The notes under the pieces: model-generated
Seen by the model: the letters and a program-made list of their open reading frames with translations, nothing else
Databases searched by the model: none
Told to the model about the DNA's origin: nothing
Assembly: GCA_039808325.1 (NCBI GenBank)
Contig: JBDHSU010000025.1
Location: 1 to 35,828, forward strand
DNA length: 35,828 nucleotides
Source: JAFKKS01 sp039808325
GTDB taxonomy: Bacteria > Pseudomonadota > Alphaproteobacteria > Rhizobiales > Xanthobacteraceae
Direction: 5' to 3'
In this document: positions 23,521 through 32,441 of the stretch, piece by piece
Position numbering within the stretch: the stretch's first letter is position 1
Layout of the letters: each line of letters starts with the position of its first letter
Program-made: the position numbers and the translations under genes

Positions 23521-24433
23521 GCGTGGCGGCGTCCATCCACAGCAGGTCGAAACCGCGCTTCTGCATGAACTCCTTATATTCGGCGCTTGCGTAGACCTTC
23601 TTCAGAAGTTCCTCGTAGCGCGCCGCGACATCTTTCGGCAGTCCCTTCGGGCCGACGATGGCGCGCCACACACCCTTGTTCCAGTCGTGGCCGACGGCTT
23701 CCTTCACCGTCGGCACGTCGGGGGCCAGCGCCGCGCGCTTCTCCGCCATGAAGACGAGGCTGCGCACGCGGCCGGCGCCGATCAGCGCCTGCGCTTCCGG
23801 CATCGAGCAGGCGACGAAGTCGACGCCGCCGGCCGCGAGATCGGTCATCGCGGTCGCCGCGCCCGTGCTCGGCACCCAGCGCACCTTGTTCGGATCGATG
23901 CCTTCCTTCTCCAGCAGGCCGCCGAGCGCCATGTGCCAGCTTCCGCCTTGGCCGGTGCCGGAAGCCTTGAACTTGCCCGGCTCGGCCGCCTTGATCGCGG
24001 CGATCAGATCCTTGAGCGTCTTGTAGGGCGAGTCGGTGCGAACATGGATCGCGGCGGCGTCCGAGTTCATCATCGCCAGCGGCGTGAACTGCGCCGAGGT
24101 GAGCTCGGTGAGGCCGACCCAGTGCATCATGTTGATCTCGAGCGTGATCATGCCGATGGTGTAGCCGTCCGGCGCCGCGCTCGAGATCGCCTGATGCCCG
24201 ACGACGCCACTGCCGCCAGTGCGGTTGACGACGTTCACCGGCTGCTTGAGGTCCTTCTCCAGTTGGAAGGCAATCTGGCGCGCGACCGCATCGGTGCCGC
24301 CGCCGGCCGCCCACGGCACGATCAAGGTGATCGGCCGGTCCGGGAACGCGGCTTGCGCCGTCGCGAGCACTCCCGCCATCGCGCCCGCCGCGACGAGACC
24401 GGCAAGCGCCATCGTTCTTACAAATCGGATCAT
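23444..24433 (-). CDS. TctC/Bug-family periplasmic substrate-binding protein (third)
   Basis: The 329-residue protein has a signal peptide (about 1-28, AQA-AFPDRP), the family start FPDRPITLIVPWAAGGGTDAVARQIA and the NRTGGSGVVGHQAISSAAPDGYTIG segment. The ILVPWAAGG-type start and the WHMALGGLLEKEGIDPNKVRWVP segment are typical of Bug proteins annotated near LysR regulators. It lacks any transporter membrane gene nearby. It is convergent with the LysR gene and overlaps it by 77 bp, and its reading frame and C-terminus (LKSLGLAKTK) look normal, so the overlap is on the LysR side. Confidence 0.92.
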   Translation of the reverse strand: MIRFVRTMALAGLVAAGAMAGVLATAQAAFPDRPITLIVPWAAGGGTDAVARQIAFQLEKDLKQPVNVVNRTGGSGVVGHQAISSAAPDGYTIGMITLEINMMHWVGLTELTSAQFTPLAMMNSDAAAIHVRTDSPYKTLKDLIAAIKAAEPGKFKASGTGQGGSWHMALGGLLEKEGIDPNKVRWVPSTGAATAMTDLAAGGVDFVACSMPEAQALIGAGRVRSLVFMAEKRAALAPDVPTVKEAVGHDWNKGVWRAIVGPKGLPKDVAARYEELLKKVYASAEYKEFMQKRGFDLLWMDAATLTGFLKTDDAEIGQTLKSLGLAKTK

Positions 24434-24649
24434 ACGGATTCCCCCGTGCAGCGGCCGGCCGCTCCAGCATCGCGCGGTGGCCGCACGTTCTTGCTTCGCT
24501 GATCGATGCCCGCCGGGAAGTCTAACGGCTCCGCCGATGCCGCGCCGTCACAGCTCCCGTGCCGGTTCGTCACAGCCGTTCGTGTTTATGTTTGCGCCGG
24601 CAGCCGTCGCGAAAGCGCGTGGCATCCGTAGGACGGGCAAAGAGGCGAC

Positions 24650-25564
24650 ATGAAAATCTTCATCACCGGCGCGACCGGATATATCGGCGGCTCGATCGCT
24701 ACGAAGCTTCTGGAGGCGGGGCACGAACTGTTCGGGCTCGCGCGTTCCGAGGAGGCGGCGTCGGCGCTCCGCAAGCGCGGCATCGAGCCGGTGCGCGGGT
24801 CCTTGCAGGATCACGGAACGCTGCGCCAGGCGGCCGCGCGCGTCGATGCCGTCATCAACTGCGCCAGCGCGGACAATGCCTTCGTCGTGCATGGGCTGCT
24901 GCCGCCGCTCTACGGCACCGGCAAGACCTTCATCCAGACCAGCGGGTCGAGCGTGGTCGGCACGTACGATGAAGGCGCCTTTCGCGAGGCGGTGTTCCAC
25001 GAGGACACGCCGTTCCGGCCGGAGCCGGAAAAGGCGACGCGCGTCGCCATCGACGAATCGGTGCTTGCCGCCGCGCTGAAGGGCGTGCGCTCGGTCGTCA
25101 TCCGTCCGTCGTTGATCTATGGGCGTGGGCTCGGGGTCGACGGCATCAGCGTGCAGGTGCCGCGCCTGATCGAGGCGGCGCGGAAATCCGGCATTCCCCG
25201 GCATATCGGACCGGGAGAGAACGTCTGGGCGCACGTCCACATCGCCGACCTCGTCGTGCTCTATCTCGCGGCCTTGGAGAAGGCGCCGGCGGGCTCGCTT
25301 TTCTATGGCGAGGCGGGGGAGGCCTCCTTCAAGACGCTGGCGCAGGCGATCGGCCGCATGCTCGGGCAGGGGGAGCGGACCGAGGACTGGCCGATCGCGG
25401 AGGCGGTCGAGGCGCTGGGGCCGGGGGCGCACCTGACCTTCGGCTCCAACAGTCGCGTGCGCGGCGACAAGGCGCGCGGGATGCTCGGCTGGGCGCCGAA
25501 GGGACCGCCGCTGATGGAGGAGGTCGAGCGCGGCGTCTATCGCGAGGTTTACGGGAAGGGCTGA
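24650..25564 (+). CDS. Atypical NAD(P)-dependent epimerase/dehydratase (SDR)
   Basis: The 304-residue protein has the Rossmann start MKIFITGATGYIGGSIATKLLEAGHEL with the glycine motif at residues 7-14, and the extended-SDR layout. The usual Tyr-x3-Lys pair is not visible where it should be (the segment reads PEKATRVAIDESVL), so it is an atypical family member, perhaps with no sugar-epimerase activity. The segment VIRPSLIYGRG and the AHVHIADLVVLYLAALE segment are typical of the NAD(P)-binding family. The substrate is unknown. It stands alone, divergent from the third Bug gene. Confidence 0.82.
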   Translation: MKIFITGATGYIGGSIATKLLEAGHELFGLARSEEAASALRKRGIEPVRGSLQDHGTLRQAAARVDAVINCASADNAFVVHGLLPPLYGTGKTFIQTSGSSVVGTYDEGAFREAVFHEDTPFRPEPEKATRVAIDESVLAAALKGVRSVVIRPSLIYGRGLGVDGISVQVPRLIEAARKSGIPRHIGPGENVWAHVHIADLVVLYLAALEKAPAGSLFYGEAGEASFKTLAQAIGRMLGQGERTEDWPIAEAVEALGPGAHLTFGSNSRVRGDKARGMLGWAPKGPPLMEEVERGVYREVYGKG

Positions 25565-25583
25565 GGGCGTCGGCTGCATTTTC

Positions 25584-25730
25584 GTGCGGCGCGGCGGGTC
25601 GCGACAGTCGCCGCTCCCGGATTTTTTCATCGGAGCGCACGCGGCTGTTGCGGGATATGCGCTGATGACGCGCGACGCCGCGCGCTACCGGACGTACTTT
25701 CCCAAGCTTCCTCTGATCGCCCCGGATTGA
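25584..25730 (+). pseudogene. Remnant of a VapC-type PIN-domain toxin
   Basis: A 48-codon open frame ending at TGA 25728-25730 reads through LPDFFIGAHAAVAGYALMTRD and then RYRTYFPKLPLIAPD, a very good match to the C-terminal third of VapC-type PIN-domain ribonucleases. It includes the conserved acidic residues in LPDF and TRD. The N-terminal two thirds, including the first catalytic Asp, are missing, and the sequence before it encodes the end of the SDR gene in a different frame. No antitoxin gene is nearby. The last codons overlap a small interspersed repeat (about 25716-25750), so the end may also be altered. The match is by eye from known family sequence patterns. Confidence 0.75.
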
Positions 25731-25843
25731 GGCCGGGTCCGGAGCATCTTCCCCTGCGGCGCCGCCGATGGTTAATCGCGCCTTAACCTCGCCCCTCTTA
25801 AGGTTTCCGCATGCGGCGAGTCCTCGAACGCAAGCGATAACCC

Positions 25844-27055
25844 ATGAGCCCCGCCGACCCTGTCCCGTTTCCGAAAGCCGCCCGCGCGACCGACAACCGG
25901 TCGCCGTTCGTGCGTCTCACCGAACTGCTCGGCGACACCCCGCCGGGCCAGCCGCCGATCAACCTTTCGGTCGGCGAGCCGCAGCACGCGGTGCCGCCCT
26001 TCGTCGGGCCGGTGCTGGCCGCCAATGTGAGCGCTTTCAACAAGTATCCGCCGAACAACGGGACGCCGCGCTTCCGCGAGGCGGCGGCCAAGTGGATCAC
26101 GAACCGCTACAAGCTGCCGCGGCCGGTCGATCCGGCGCGCGAGGTGCTGGTGCTGGCCGGGACGCGCGAAGGGCTGTTCCTCGCGGCCATTACGGCGCGC
26201 CGCCACGTGAAGGACCGCGGCGAGCGTCCGGCGATGCTCATCCCGAATCCGTTCTATGCGGTCTACGCCGCCGGCGCCCTCGCCGCCGATTGCGAGCCGG
26301 TCTATCTCGCCGCAAGCCCGGAAAGCGGCTTCATCCCCGATCTCGACGCGCTGAGCGACGAACTTCTGTCCCGCACGGTCGCGTTCTATCTCGCCTCCCC
26401 GTCGAATCCGCAGGGCGCGGTGGCGGGGCCCGACTATCTGCGCCGCCTGATCGCGCTGGCGCGCAAGCATGGCTTCACGGTGTTCGCGGACGAGTGCTAC
26501 TCCGAAATCTATTCGCGAGAGCCGCCGGTCGGGATGCTGGAAGTCGCCGGCGGCGATTTCTCCAATATCGTCATCTTCCACTCGCTGTCGAAGCGCTCGA
26601 ACCTCGCCGGCCTGCGCGTCGGTTTCGCGGCCGGCGATGCGCGCTTCCTCGCCGACTATCTCAATCTGCGCGCCGTCTCCGCGCCGCAGATTCCGAACCC
26701 GGCACAGGAGGTCGCGGTCGCCGCTTATGAAGACGAGACGCATGTCGAGGAAAACCGGCGACTCTACGCCGCGAAGTTCGATCTCGCGGATCAGATCGTC
26801 GGCGATCGGTATGGCTACAAGCGTCCGGCCGGAGGCTTTTTTCTCTGGCTCGACGTGTCGGCGCATGGCAAGGACGACGAGGTGACCTTGCGGTTGTGGC
26901 GCGAGGCCGGCGTGCGCGTCGTGCCGGGTTCATATCTCGCGCGCGACGGCGCCGACGGGAGCAACCCAGGCACGGGCTTCATTCGTGTCGCGATGGTGCA
27001 GGACGCGGCGACGACCGCGGAAGCCTTGCACCGGATCGTCGCGCTGTTGAGTTAA
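25844..27055 (+). CDS. Class I/II aminotransferase (DapC-like)
   Basis: The 403-residue PLP-dependent enzyme has NLSVGEPQHAVPPFV at the N-terminus (about 40-54), the substrate-binding SPSNPQGAV segment (about 186-194), ADECYSEIYS, and the PLP-lysine motif HSLSKRSNLAGLRVGF with Lys250. Close relatives in Hyphomicrobiales are annotated as N-succinyldiaminopimelate aminotransferase, DapC, in lysine synthesis, but that activity cannot be read from motifs. It sits just 18 bp upstream of ftsK and in the same direction, so the two may be co-transcribed. The start ATG fits the family; the ribosome binding site is weak. Confidence 0.88.
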   Translation: MSPADPVPFPKAARATDNRSPFVRLTELLGDTPPGQPPINLSVGEPQHAVPPFVGPVLAANVSAFNKYPPNNGTPRFREAAAKWITNRYKLPRPVDPAREVLVLAGTREGLFLAAITARRHVKDRGERPAMLIPNPFYAVYAAGALAADCEPVYLAASPESGFIPDLDALSDELLSRTVAFYLASPSNPQGAVAGPDYLRRLIALARKHGFTVFADECYSEIYSREPPVGMLEVAGGDFSNIVIFHSLSKRSNLAGLRVGFAAGDARFLADYLNLRAVSAPQIPNPAQEVAVAAYEDETHVEENRRLYAAKFDLADQIVGDRYGYKRPAGGFFLWLDVSAHGKDDEVTLRLWREAGVRVVPGSYLARDGADGSNPGTGFIRVAMVQDAATTAEALHRIVALLS

Positions 27056-27073
27056 GGGGAGCGTTTTCGGCCA

Positions 27074-29596
27074 ATGCCCGCGATCTGGCGCAGTTTCGAG
27101 CCCGCAGCGTATCTGCCAGAGGAGCTTCGCGGCCTTCTGCGCCGGCGCGCGCGCGAGATCGGTGGGCTTGCTTTGCTGGCGGTCACCGCCGCGCTCGCCA
27201 TCGCGCTCGCCACCTGGTCGGTGCAGGACCCGAGCCTGACGCATGCGACGAAGATGCCGGTGCGCAATCTCATCGGCTATCCCGGCGCCATCGCCGCCGA
27301 TATCCTGATGCAATTGTTCGGGCTCGCGTCGATCGCGCTGCTGGCGCCGATCGCGATCTGGGGCTGGCGCATGGTCGGGCACCGGCCGCTCGACCGCGAG
27401 AAGCTGCGCCTCGCGATGTGGCTCGCCGGCGTCGTGTTCACCGCCGCCTTCGTCTCCTCGCTGCCGAAAAGCGCCGGCTGGCCGCTGCCCGCCGGGCTCG
27501 GCGGCGTGGTCGGCGACGCGATGCTCAAGGTGCCGGCGTATTTCTTCGGCGTGCTCTCGGGCACGACGCGGTTTGCGGTGGGCGCGGTGACGGCGGCATT
27601 CGCCGGCTGCGCGATCACGCTTGCCGCCGGGCTTTGGCGCAATGCGCCGTCCGGCGCCGATGTCGATGAGGAGGACGAGGAGCCGGCGGTGCGCTCGCGC
27701 CCCCGCCGCCGCCATGAGGAAGAGGATGACGACGTCGACGCGCCCGGGGGCTTGTTCGTCGGCCGTCTCGTCCATGGAATGCTCAGCGCCAAGGCGCGCC
27801 TGACGCGCTGGGTGCTGTGGCTTTGCGAGAAATTCGCGCACGAGGACGATCTGCCGCGCGCCGCGCGCCGCTCGGGGCTCGACGGGCGGGTCGAACCGCG
27901 CTGGCGCGACGCGCCGGCGGTCGAGCTGCCGCGCGAACCGGCGATGGCGCATGACGACGCGCCGCCGGAGGACCAGGGCGGCGGCGAGGAGGAAGAGGAC
28001 GTCGAAGAGGACGACGCGGAGGAGCTTGCCGCGGCGGCGCCGAGGAAGCGGGCGAAGCCGGCGCCGAAGCCCGCGTCCAAGCGCGGCGGCTACGAGTTCC
28101 CCTCGATCAACCTGCTCGCTTCGCCGAAGCCGAACGAGCGCAGCGTGATGAGCCAGGAGGTCATCCAGGAGAACGCGACGGCGCTCGAAGGCGTGCTCGG
28201 CGATTTCGGCGTGCGCGGCGAGATCATCAATGCGCGGCCGGGCCCCGTGGTGACGCTCTACGAATTGGAACCCGCGCCCGGCATCAAGTCGTCGCGCGTC
28301 ATCGGTCTTGCCGACGACATCGCGCGCTCGATGAGCGCCGTCTCCGCTCGCGTCGCCGTCGTCTCCGGCCGCAACGCCATCGGCATCGAGCTGCCGAATC
28401 CGAAACGCGAAAAGGTCTACCTGCGCGAGATGCTGGCGGCGGACGACTATACGAAGTCGAACGCCAAGCTGCCGCTCTGTCTCGGCAAGACGATCGGCGG
28501 CGAGCCGGTGATCGTCGATCTCGCGCGCATGCCGCACCTTCTGATCGCAGGCACCACCGGGTCCGGCAAGTCGGTCGGCATCAACACCATGATCCTGAGC
28601 CTGCTGTACCGGTTCAAGCCGGACCAGTGCCGCCTGATCATGGTCGATCCGAAGATGCTGGAGCTCTCCGTCTACGACGCGATCCCGCACCTCCTGACGC
28701 CCGTCGTCACCGACCCGAAGAAGGCGGTGGTGGCGCTGAAATGGGCGGTGAAGGAGATGGAGGATCGCTATCGCAAGATGTCGAAGCTCGGGGTGCGCAA
28801 TCTCGACGGCTACAATACGCGCGTCGCCGAGGCGAAGGCGAAGGGCGAGACGCTCACTCGCACGGTGCACACCGGATACGACAAGGAGTCGGGCGAGGCG
28901 ATCTACGAGGACGAGACGCTCGACCTCGAGCCGTTGCCGTTCATCGTCGTCATCGTCGACGAAATGGCCGACCTGATGATGGTCGCCGGCAAGGACATCG
29001 AGGGCGCCATCCAGCGCCTCGCGCAAATGGCGCGCGCCGCCGGCATCCACGTTATCCTCGCGACGCAGCGGCCCTCGGTCGACGTCATCACCGGCACCAT
29101 CAAGGCGAACTTTCCGACCCGCATTTCCTTCCAGGTCACGTCGAAGATCGACAGCCGCACCATTCTCGGCGAACAAGGCGCGGAGCAACTGCTCGGCCAG
29201 GGCGACATGCTGTACATGGCGGGCGGCGGGCGCATCAGCCGCGTGCACGGCCCCTTCGTCGCCGATGACGAGGTGGAAAAGATCGTGCGCCACCTCAAGA
29301 GCCAAGGTGCGCCGCAATACCTCGAAGCCGTCACCGCCAGCGACGAACTGGAGGACGGCGAAGACGGCGCCGTGTTCGATTCGACCGCGATGGGCAGCGA
29401 GGGAACCGACCTCTACGAACAGGCTGTGCAAATCGTGCTGCGCGATCGCAAGGCGTCAACCAGCTACATCCAGCGCCGCCTGCAGATCGGCTACAATCGC
29501 GCTGCCTCGTTGATGGAGCGGATGGAGAAGGAAAGCGTCATCAGCGCGCCGAACCACGCCGGCAAGCGCGAGATTTTGATCGGTGAGGATGCGTGA
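27074..29596 (+). CDS. ftsK: DNA translocase FtsK
   Basis: The 840-residue protein pumps DNA at the division septum and resolves chromosome dimers with XerCD. The N-terminal membrane region has about four helices (residues about 30-185). A linker of about 150 residues (about 195-345) is rich in acidic residues, Arg and Ala-Pro. The motor has Walker A GTTGSGKS (about 493-500) and Walker B FIVVIVDEMADLM (about 618-630). The C-terminal gamma domain (about 775-838, RKASTSYIQRRLQIGYNRAASLMERMEKE) binds KOPS sequences. Length and layout are normal for alphaproteobacterial FtsK. The next gene, lolA, starts 125 bp downstream in the same direction. Confidence 0.96.
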   Translation: MPAIWRSFEPAAYLPEELRGLLRRRAREIGGLALLAVTAALAIALATWSVQDPSLTHATKMPVRNLIGYPGAIAADILMQLFGLASIALLAPIAIWGWRMVGHRPLDREKLRLAMWLAGVVFTAAFVSSLPKSAGWPLPAGLGGVVGDAMLKVPAYFFGVLSGTTRFAVGAVTAAFAGCAITLAAGLWRNAPSGADVDEEDEEPAVRSRPRRRHEEEDDDVDAPGGLFVGRLVHGMLSAKARLTRWVLWLCEKFAHEDDLPRAARRSGLDGRVEPRWRDAPAVELPREPAMAHDDAPPEDQGGGEEEEDVEEDDAEELAAAAPRKRAKPAPKPASKRGGYEFPSINLLASPKPNERSVMSQEVIQENATALEGVLGDFGVRGEIINARPGPVVTLYELEPAPGIKSSRVIGLADDIARSMSAVSARVAVVSGRNAIGIELPNPKREKVYLREMLAADDYTKSNAKLPLCLGKTIGGEPVIVDLARMPHLLIAGTTGSGKSVGINTMILSLLYRFKPDQCRLIMVDPKMLELSVYDAIPHLLTPVVTDPKKAVVALKWAVKEMEDRYRKMSKLGVRNLDGYNTRVAEAKAKGETLTRTVHTGYDKESGEAIYEDETLDLEPLPFIVVIVDEMADLMMVAGKDIEGAIQRLAQMARAAGIHVILATQRPSVDVITGTIKANFPTRISFQVTSKIDSRTILGEQGAEQLLGQGDMLYMAGGGRISRVHGPFVADDEVEKIVRHLKSQGAPQYLEAVTASDELEDGEDGAVFDSTAMGSEGTDLYEQAVQIVLRDRKASTSYIQRRLQIGYNRAASLMERMEKESVISAPNHAGKREILIGEDA

Positions 29597-29641
29597 GCGC
29601 GGGTGGTGCGGCCAGAGGTGCTTTGCCGGGCCGTGAATTCG

Positions 29642-29660
29642 CCATACCTTCGGGGTATGG
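29642..29660 (+). repeat. Strong hairpin between ftsK and lolA
   Basis: Perfect 7-bp arms CCATACC and GGTATGG close on a 5-base loop TTCGG (29642-29660). No T-run follows, so it is not a clear terminator. It lies about 80 bases ahead of the lolA start, where it could affect stability of the transcript. Confidence 0.5.
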
Positions 29661-29721
29661 GCGATTGATTCCATTGTTGGCTCGCGTCGGAATGAGGCTT
29701 CGGGCGCGCGCGGAGAATAAA

Positions 29722-30483
29722 ATGCCGAAACTCTTTCTGCCGGTGATGGTATGCGCACTGGCCCTGCCGCTGGCGAGCATTGGCGCGTCGGCCGAGACCG
29801 CGGGCGGCCGTGGGCGTGTCGCCGCGACGGCGGCGCCGAATGTCGGCGCGGCGCCGGCCGCTGCGACGACCGCTTCCGGCGCGCAGGCGCTTCCGGCGCC
29901 GGTCATCCGCCCCAGGGCCAACATCGCCAGGGGCGGCCCGCTGACGCAGCAGCAGAAGACGCTGATCGACCGCATCAATCTTTACCTCACCAGCGTGCAG
30001 ACGCTGTTCGGCGATTTCGTCCAGGTGGGGCCGGACGGCACGCGCAGCGAGGGCAAGTTCTACCTGCAGAAGCCGGGCCGCATGCGGTTCGAATACGACG
30101 ATCCGAGCCCGCTGGAATTGATCGCCGATGGCAAGTCGGTCGCCATCCGCGACCGCAAGCTTGCGACACAGGATTTGCTGCTGCTGTCGCAGACGCCGCT
30201 GCGCTTCCTGCTCTCCGACCGCATCGACCTGTTCCGCGAGGGCAATCTTGTCGGCGTGTCGTCGGACGACGTTTTCGTCACCCTGACCCTGGAGGAGAAG
30301 CAGACGATCGGCGGCACGCATCGCCTTGCGCTGATGTTCTCCGCCAAGGATCTGGCGCTGAAGCAGTGGACCGTGACCGACCCGCAGGGCTACGACACGA
30401 CGGTCGCACTCTACAATGTCGACGTCGGCCGCAAGCTCGACCCCGACCTGTTCAAGATCAATTACGAACGCATGCGCGACTAA
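29722..30483 (+). CDS. lolA: Outer-membrane lipoprotein carrier protein LolA
   Basis: The 253-residue protein is exported (signal about 1-25, ending ASAET) and has an LolA fold. The conserved segment TLFGDFVQVGPDGTRSEGKFYLQKPGRMRFEYDDPSPLELIADGKSV spans about residues 93-139, and TTVALYNVDVGRKLDPDLFKINYERMRD ends the protein. LolA carries lipoproteins from LolCDE across the periplasm. I chose ATG 29722 because GGAG precedes it by six bases and a clean signal peptide follows. Upstream in-frame starts (GTG 29593, ATG 29692) add charged, repetitive residues. An Ala/Gly/Pro-rich stretch (about 26-75) between signal and fold is longer than usual. Confidence 0.92.
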   Translation: MPKLFLPVMVCALALPLASIGASAETAGGRGRVAATAAPNVGAAPAAATTASGAQALPAPVIRPRANIARGGPLTQQQKTLIDRINLYLTSVQTLFGDFVQVGPDGTRSEGKFYLQKPGRMRFEYDDPSPLELIADGKSVAIRDRKLATQDLLLLSQTPLRFLLSDRIDLFREGNLVGVSSDDVFVTLTLEEKQTIGGTHRLALMFSAKDLALKQWTVTDPQGYDTTVALYNVDVGRKLDPDLFKINYERMRD

Positions 30484-30529
30484 GCGCACGTCACGCGGCG
30501 TTGAGCCGCGCATCCATCCAGTATTCTCG

Positions 30530-30612
30530 TTATCGCCGGGCTTGTCCCGGCGATCTCATTTCGACGGGCACTGGGCTTTCGGGATCGGGATGGCCGGGAC
30601 AAGCCCGGCTCT
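30530..30612. repeat. Interspersed repeat, family C-like copy
   Basis: The left end is a perfect 7-bp hairpin (CGCCGGG at 30534-30540, CCCGGCG at 30546-30552) with loop CTTGT. The right end holds the sequence GCCGGGACAAGCCCGGC, its near mirror. The element is bounded by two related hairpins in opposite orientation. Confidence 0.65.
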
Positions 30613-30643
30613 CTCGGCGCGGTCTCTGCAAGGCACCATTCAG

Positions 30644-30688
30644 CCGTCATCCTTCGAGGCTCGCTTCGCGAGCACCTCAGGATGACGG
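30644..30688. repeat. Single hairpin related to family B
   Basis: CCGTCATCCT and AGGATGACGG close a long palindrome with CTTCGAGG..ACCTCAG and CTCGC..GCGAG inner pairs (loop TTC). It resembles one end of family B, which also begins with CTCATCC and CTTCGAG. Confidence 0.7.
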
Positions 30689-30790
30689 GAGCGGGCGTTC
30701 GTCCTCTTGCTTCCTTCAAGGGAACGCGAATACTGCGCGCCGACCCGCCTTCAACAAGTTCCTCTGACGAATCCCTGGGAGAAAACGCGC

Positions 30791-31441
30791 ATGTCCACCC
30801 ACACGCTGAAATTCTACTACTCGCCGGGTTCGTGCGCGCTCGCCTCGCATATCGCGCTGGAGGAAGCAGGCGCGCTATTCGAGCCGGTGCGCGTGGCGCT
30901 GGCGACGGGCGAGCAGAACACGCCGGAATACCGCAAGATCAATCCCAAGGGCCGCGTGCCGGCCTTGGCGGTGGACGATTGGATCGTCACCGAGAACCCG
31001 GCGATCATGCGCTTCATCGCGCACGCTTATCCCGACGCGAAGCTGTGGCCTCAGGACCTGCGCGCGGAGGCGCGCTGCGCCGAATGGCTGGCCTTCATGT
31101 CGTGTACCGTCCATCCGGCCTATGCGCATATCCGGCGCGCCGAGCGCTATGCCACCGGCGACAGCGCGATCGAGAACGTAAAGGAAAAAGGCCGCGAGAC
31201 CTGCCGCGAGATTTGGACGATGATCGATCAGAAACTCGCCAAGGACCCGTGGGCGGCGGGCGAGCATTTCTCCGTCGCGGACGGCTACCTGCAGGCGTTC
31301 TGGAACTGGGGCAGGGGCCAGGTGCTCGGCTACGACATGGAAAAAGAGTTTCCGAACTGGACGGCGCATGCCAGGCGCGTGACCGCGCGGCCGGCGGTGC
31401 GACGCGCTTTCGCGCGCGAAGAGCTGCCGCTGCCGGCGTGA
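30791..31441 (+). CDS. Beta-class-like glutathione S-transferase
   Basis: The 216-residue protein has the beta-class start LKFYYSPGSCALASHIALEEAGALFE with Cys15 at the catalytic position of bacterial beta-class GSTs, the NPKGRVPAL segment with the cis-Pro, and the ENPAIMRFIAH segment in the N-terminal domain. In the C-terminal domain, FMSCTVHPAYAHI carries the His typical of this class. GGGAGA lies about ten bases before ATG 30791. The substrate is unknown; beta GSTs conjugate or peroxidise xenobiotics. An in-frame extension to 30707 lies in repeat-rich, non-conserved sequence. Confidence 0.9.
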   Translation: MSTHTLKFYYSPGSCALASHIALEEAGALFEPVRVALATGEQNTPEYRKINPKGRVPALAVDDWIVTENPAIMRFIAHAYPDAKLWPQDLRAEARCAEWLAFMSCTVHPAYAHIRRAERYATGDSAIENVKEKGRETCREIWTMIDQKLAKDPWAAGEHFSVADGYLQAFWNWGRGQVLGYDMEKEFPNWTAHARRVTARPAVRRAFAREELPLPA

Positions 31442-31472
31442 TTTAGTTCATTCCTGAATGCGAGGAACGAGG

Positions 31473-31566
31473 TGTCGTCCCCGCGAAGGCGGGGACCCAG
31501 TACGCCGCGTCTGTGCGATATCGCGCCGCCGGTGTTTACTGGATGCCCGCTTTCGCGGGCATGACA
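31473..31566 (-). repeat. 94-bp interspersed repeat, family A copy 2 (inverted)
   Basis: This copy is exactly as long as copy 1 (5412-5505) and in opposite orientation. It has the same two terminal hairpins with 8-bp arms (loops GAAG and TTTC on the plus strand) and the same outer TGTC/GACA bases; only the centre differs. It fills most of the gap between the GST gene and xthA. Confidence 0.85.
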
Positions 31567-31605
31567 GCGGTGGCGTTTGAATGCGCGAATGCATAGAAAG
31601 TCCGC

Positions 31606-32421
31606 ATGCAGCTCAAAGTCACCACCTGGAACATCAATTCCGTCCGTCTGCGAATCGATCTCGTCGCGCGCTTCCTGAAGGCGGCACGGCCGGACGTCCT
31701 CTGCCTGCAGGAAACGAAATGCCCGGACGATGCGTTTCCGCTGAAACGGTTCAAGCGGCTCGGCTACGAGCATGCGGCGCTCAGCGGGCAGAAGGGCTAT
31801 CACGGCGTCGCGGTGCTGTCGCGGCGTCCGCTTGAGACGTTCTCGGTCGAAAATTTTTGCGGCAAGACCGACTGCCGTCACGTCGCGATCGAACTCGGCG
31901 AGCGCGCGGGCCTGCGCGACCCGATCACGCTGCATAATTTCTATGTCCCGGCGGGCGGCGACATTCCCGATCCGGCGCTGAACGTGAAATTCGCGCACAA
32001 GCTCTCGTTCCTCGATGAGATGCAGGCGCACATGAAGCTGCGGCCGGCGAACGGCGCGCGCGCCATTCTCGTCGGCGACCTCAACGTCGCGCCGCTCGAG
32101 CACGACGTGTGGTCGCACAAGCAGATGCTCAAGATCGTCTCGCACACGCCGATCGAATGCGAGAAGCTCACCGCCGCCCGCGCAGCCGGCGGCTGGATCG
32201 ACGTGATGCGCGAGCGCACGCCGGAACCGACGAAGCTTTACACATGGTGGAGCTACCGTTCGGCGGACTGGATGGTATCGGACCGCGGCCGGCGGTTGGA
32301 TCACGTCTGGACGTCGCCGGCGCTCGCCGACCGCGTGCGCGACATCACCATCAGCAAGCAGGCGCGCGGCTGGGAGCGGCCGTCCGATCATGTGCCGGTG
32401 ACGGCGACGTTCGAGGTGTGA
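31606..32421 (+). CDS. xthA: Exodeoxyribonuclease III (AP endonuclease)
   Basis: The 271-residue protein is an ExoIII-type endonuclease that cuts DNA at abasic sites in base excision repair. The metal and catalytic residues of the family are present: Asn in TWNINSVR (about 9), Glu in LQETKCPDD (about 34-42), Tyr in HNFYVPAG, Asp-x-Asn in GDLNVAP, the Asp of RRLDHVW and the His of SDHVPVTA near the end. Length is normal. GAAAG precedes the ATG. The surrounding order, lolA, xthA, then minus-strand regulatory genes, fits what I recall of Hyphomicrobiales genomes. Confidence 0.95.
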   Translation: MQLKVTTWNINSVRLRIDLVARFLKAARPDVLCLQETKCPDDAFPLKRFKRLGYEHAALSGQKGYHGVAVLSRRPLETFSVENFCGKTDCRHVAIELGERAGLRDPITLHNFYVPAGGDIPDPALNVKFAHKLSFLDEMQAHMKLRPANGARAILVGDLNVAPLEHDVWSHKQMLKIVSHTPIECEKLTAARAAGGWIDVMRERTPEPTKLYTWWSYRSADWMVSDRGRRLDHVWTSPALADRVRDITISKQARGWERPSDHVPVTATFEV

Positions 32422-32441
32422 CGCCATGCGAAGAAAACAAC

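Larger units (their letters stand above)
30484..30790. other. 307-bp gap between lolA and the second GST
   Basis: The gap starts with a 6-bp hairpin (CGCGGC / GCCGCG, 30494-30510), a candidate terminator stem for lolA without a T-run. It then holds a family C repeat (30530-30612) and a family B-like hairpin (30644-30688). The last 100 bases contain the leader of the GST gene. I see no gene here. Confidence 0.6.

Noticed and set aside
26930..29431. Open frame of over 800 codons antisense to ftsK
   Set aside because: It is a codon-bias shadow of ftsK, which has clear Walker and gamma-domain motifs.
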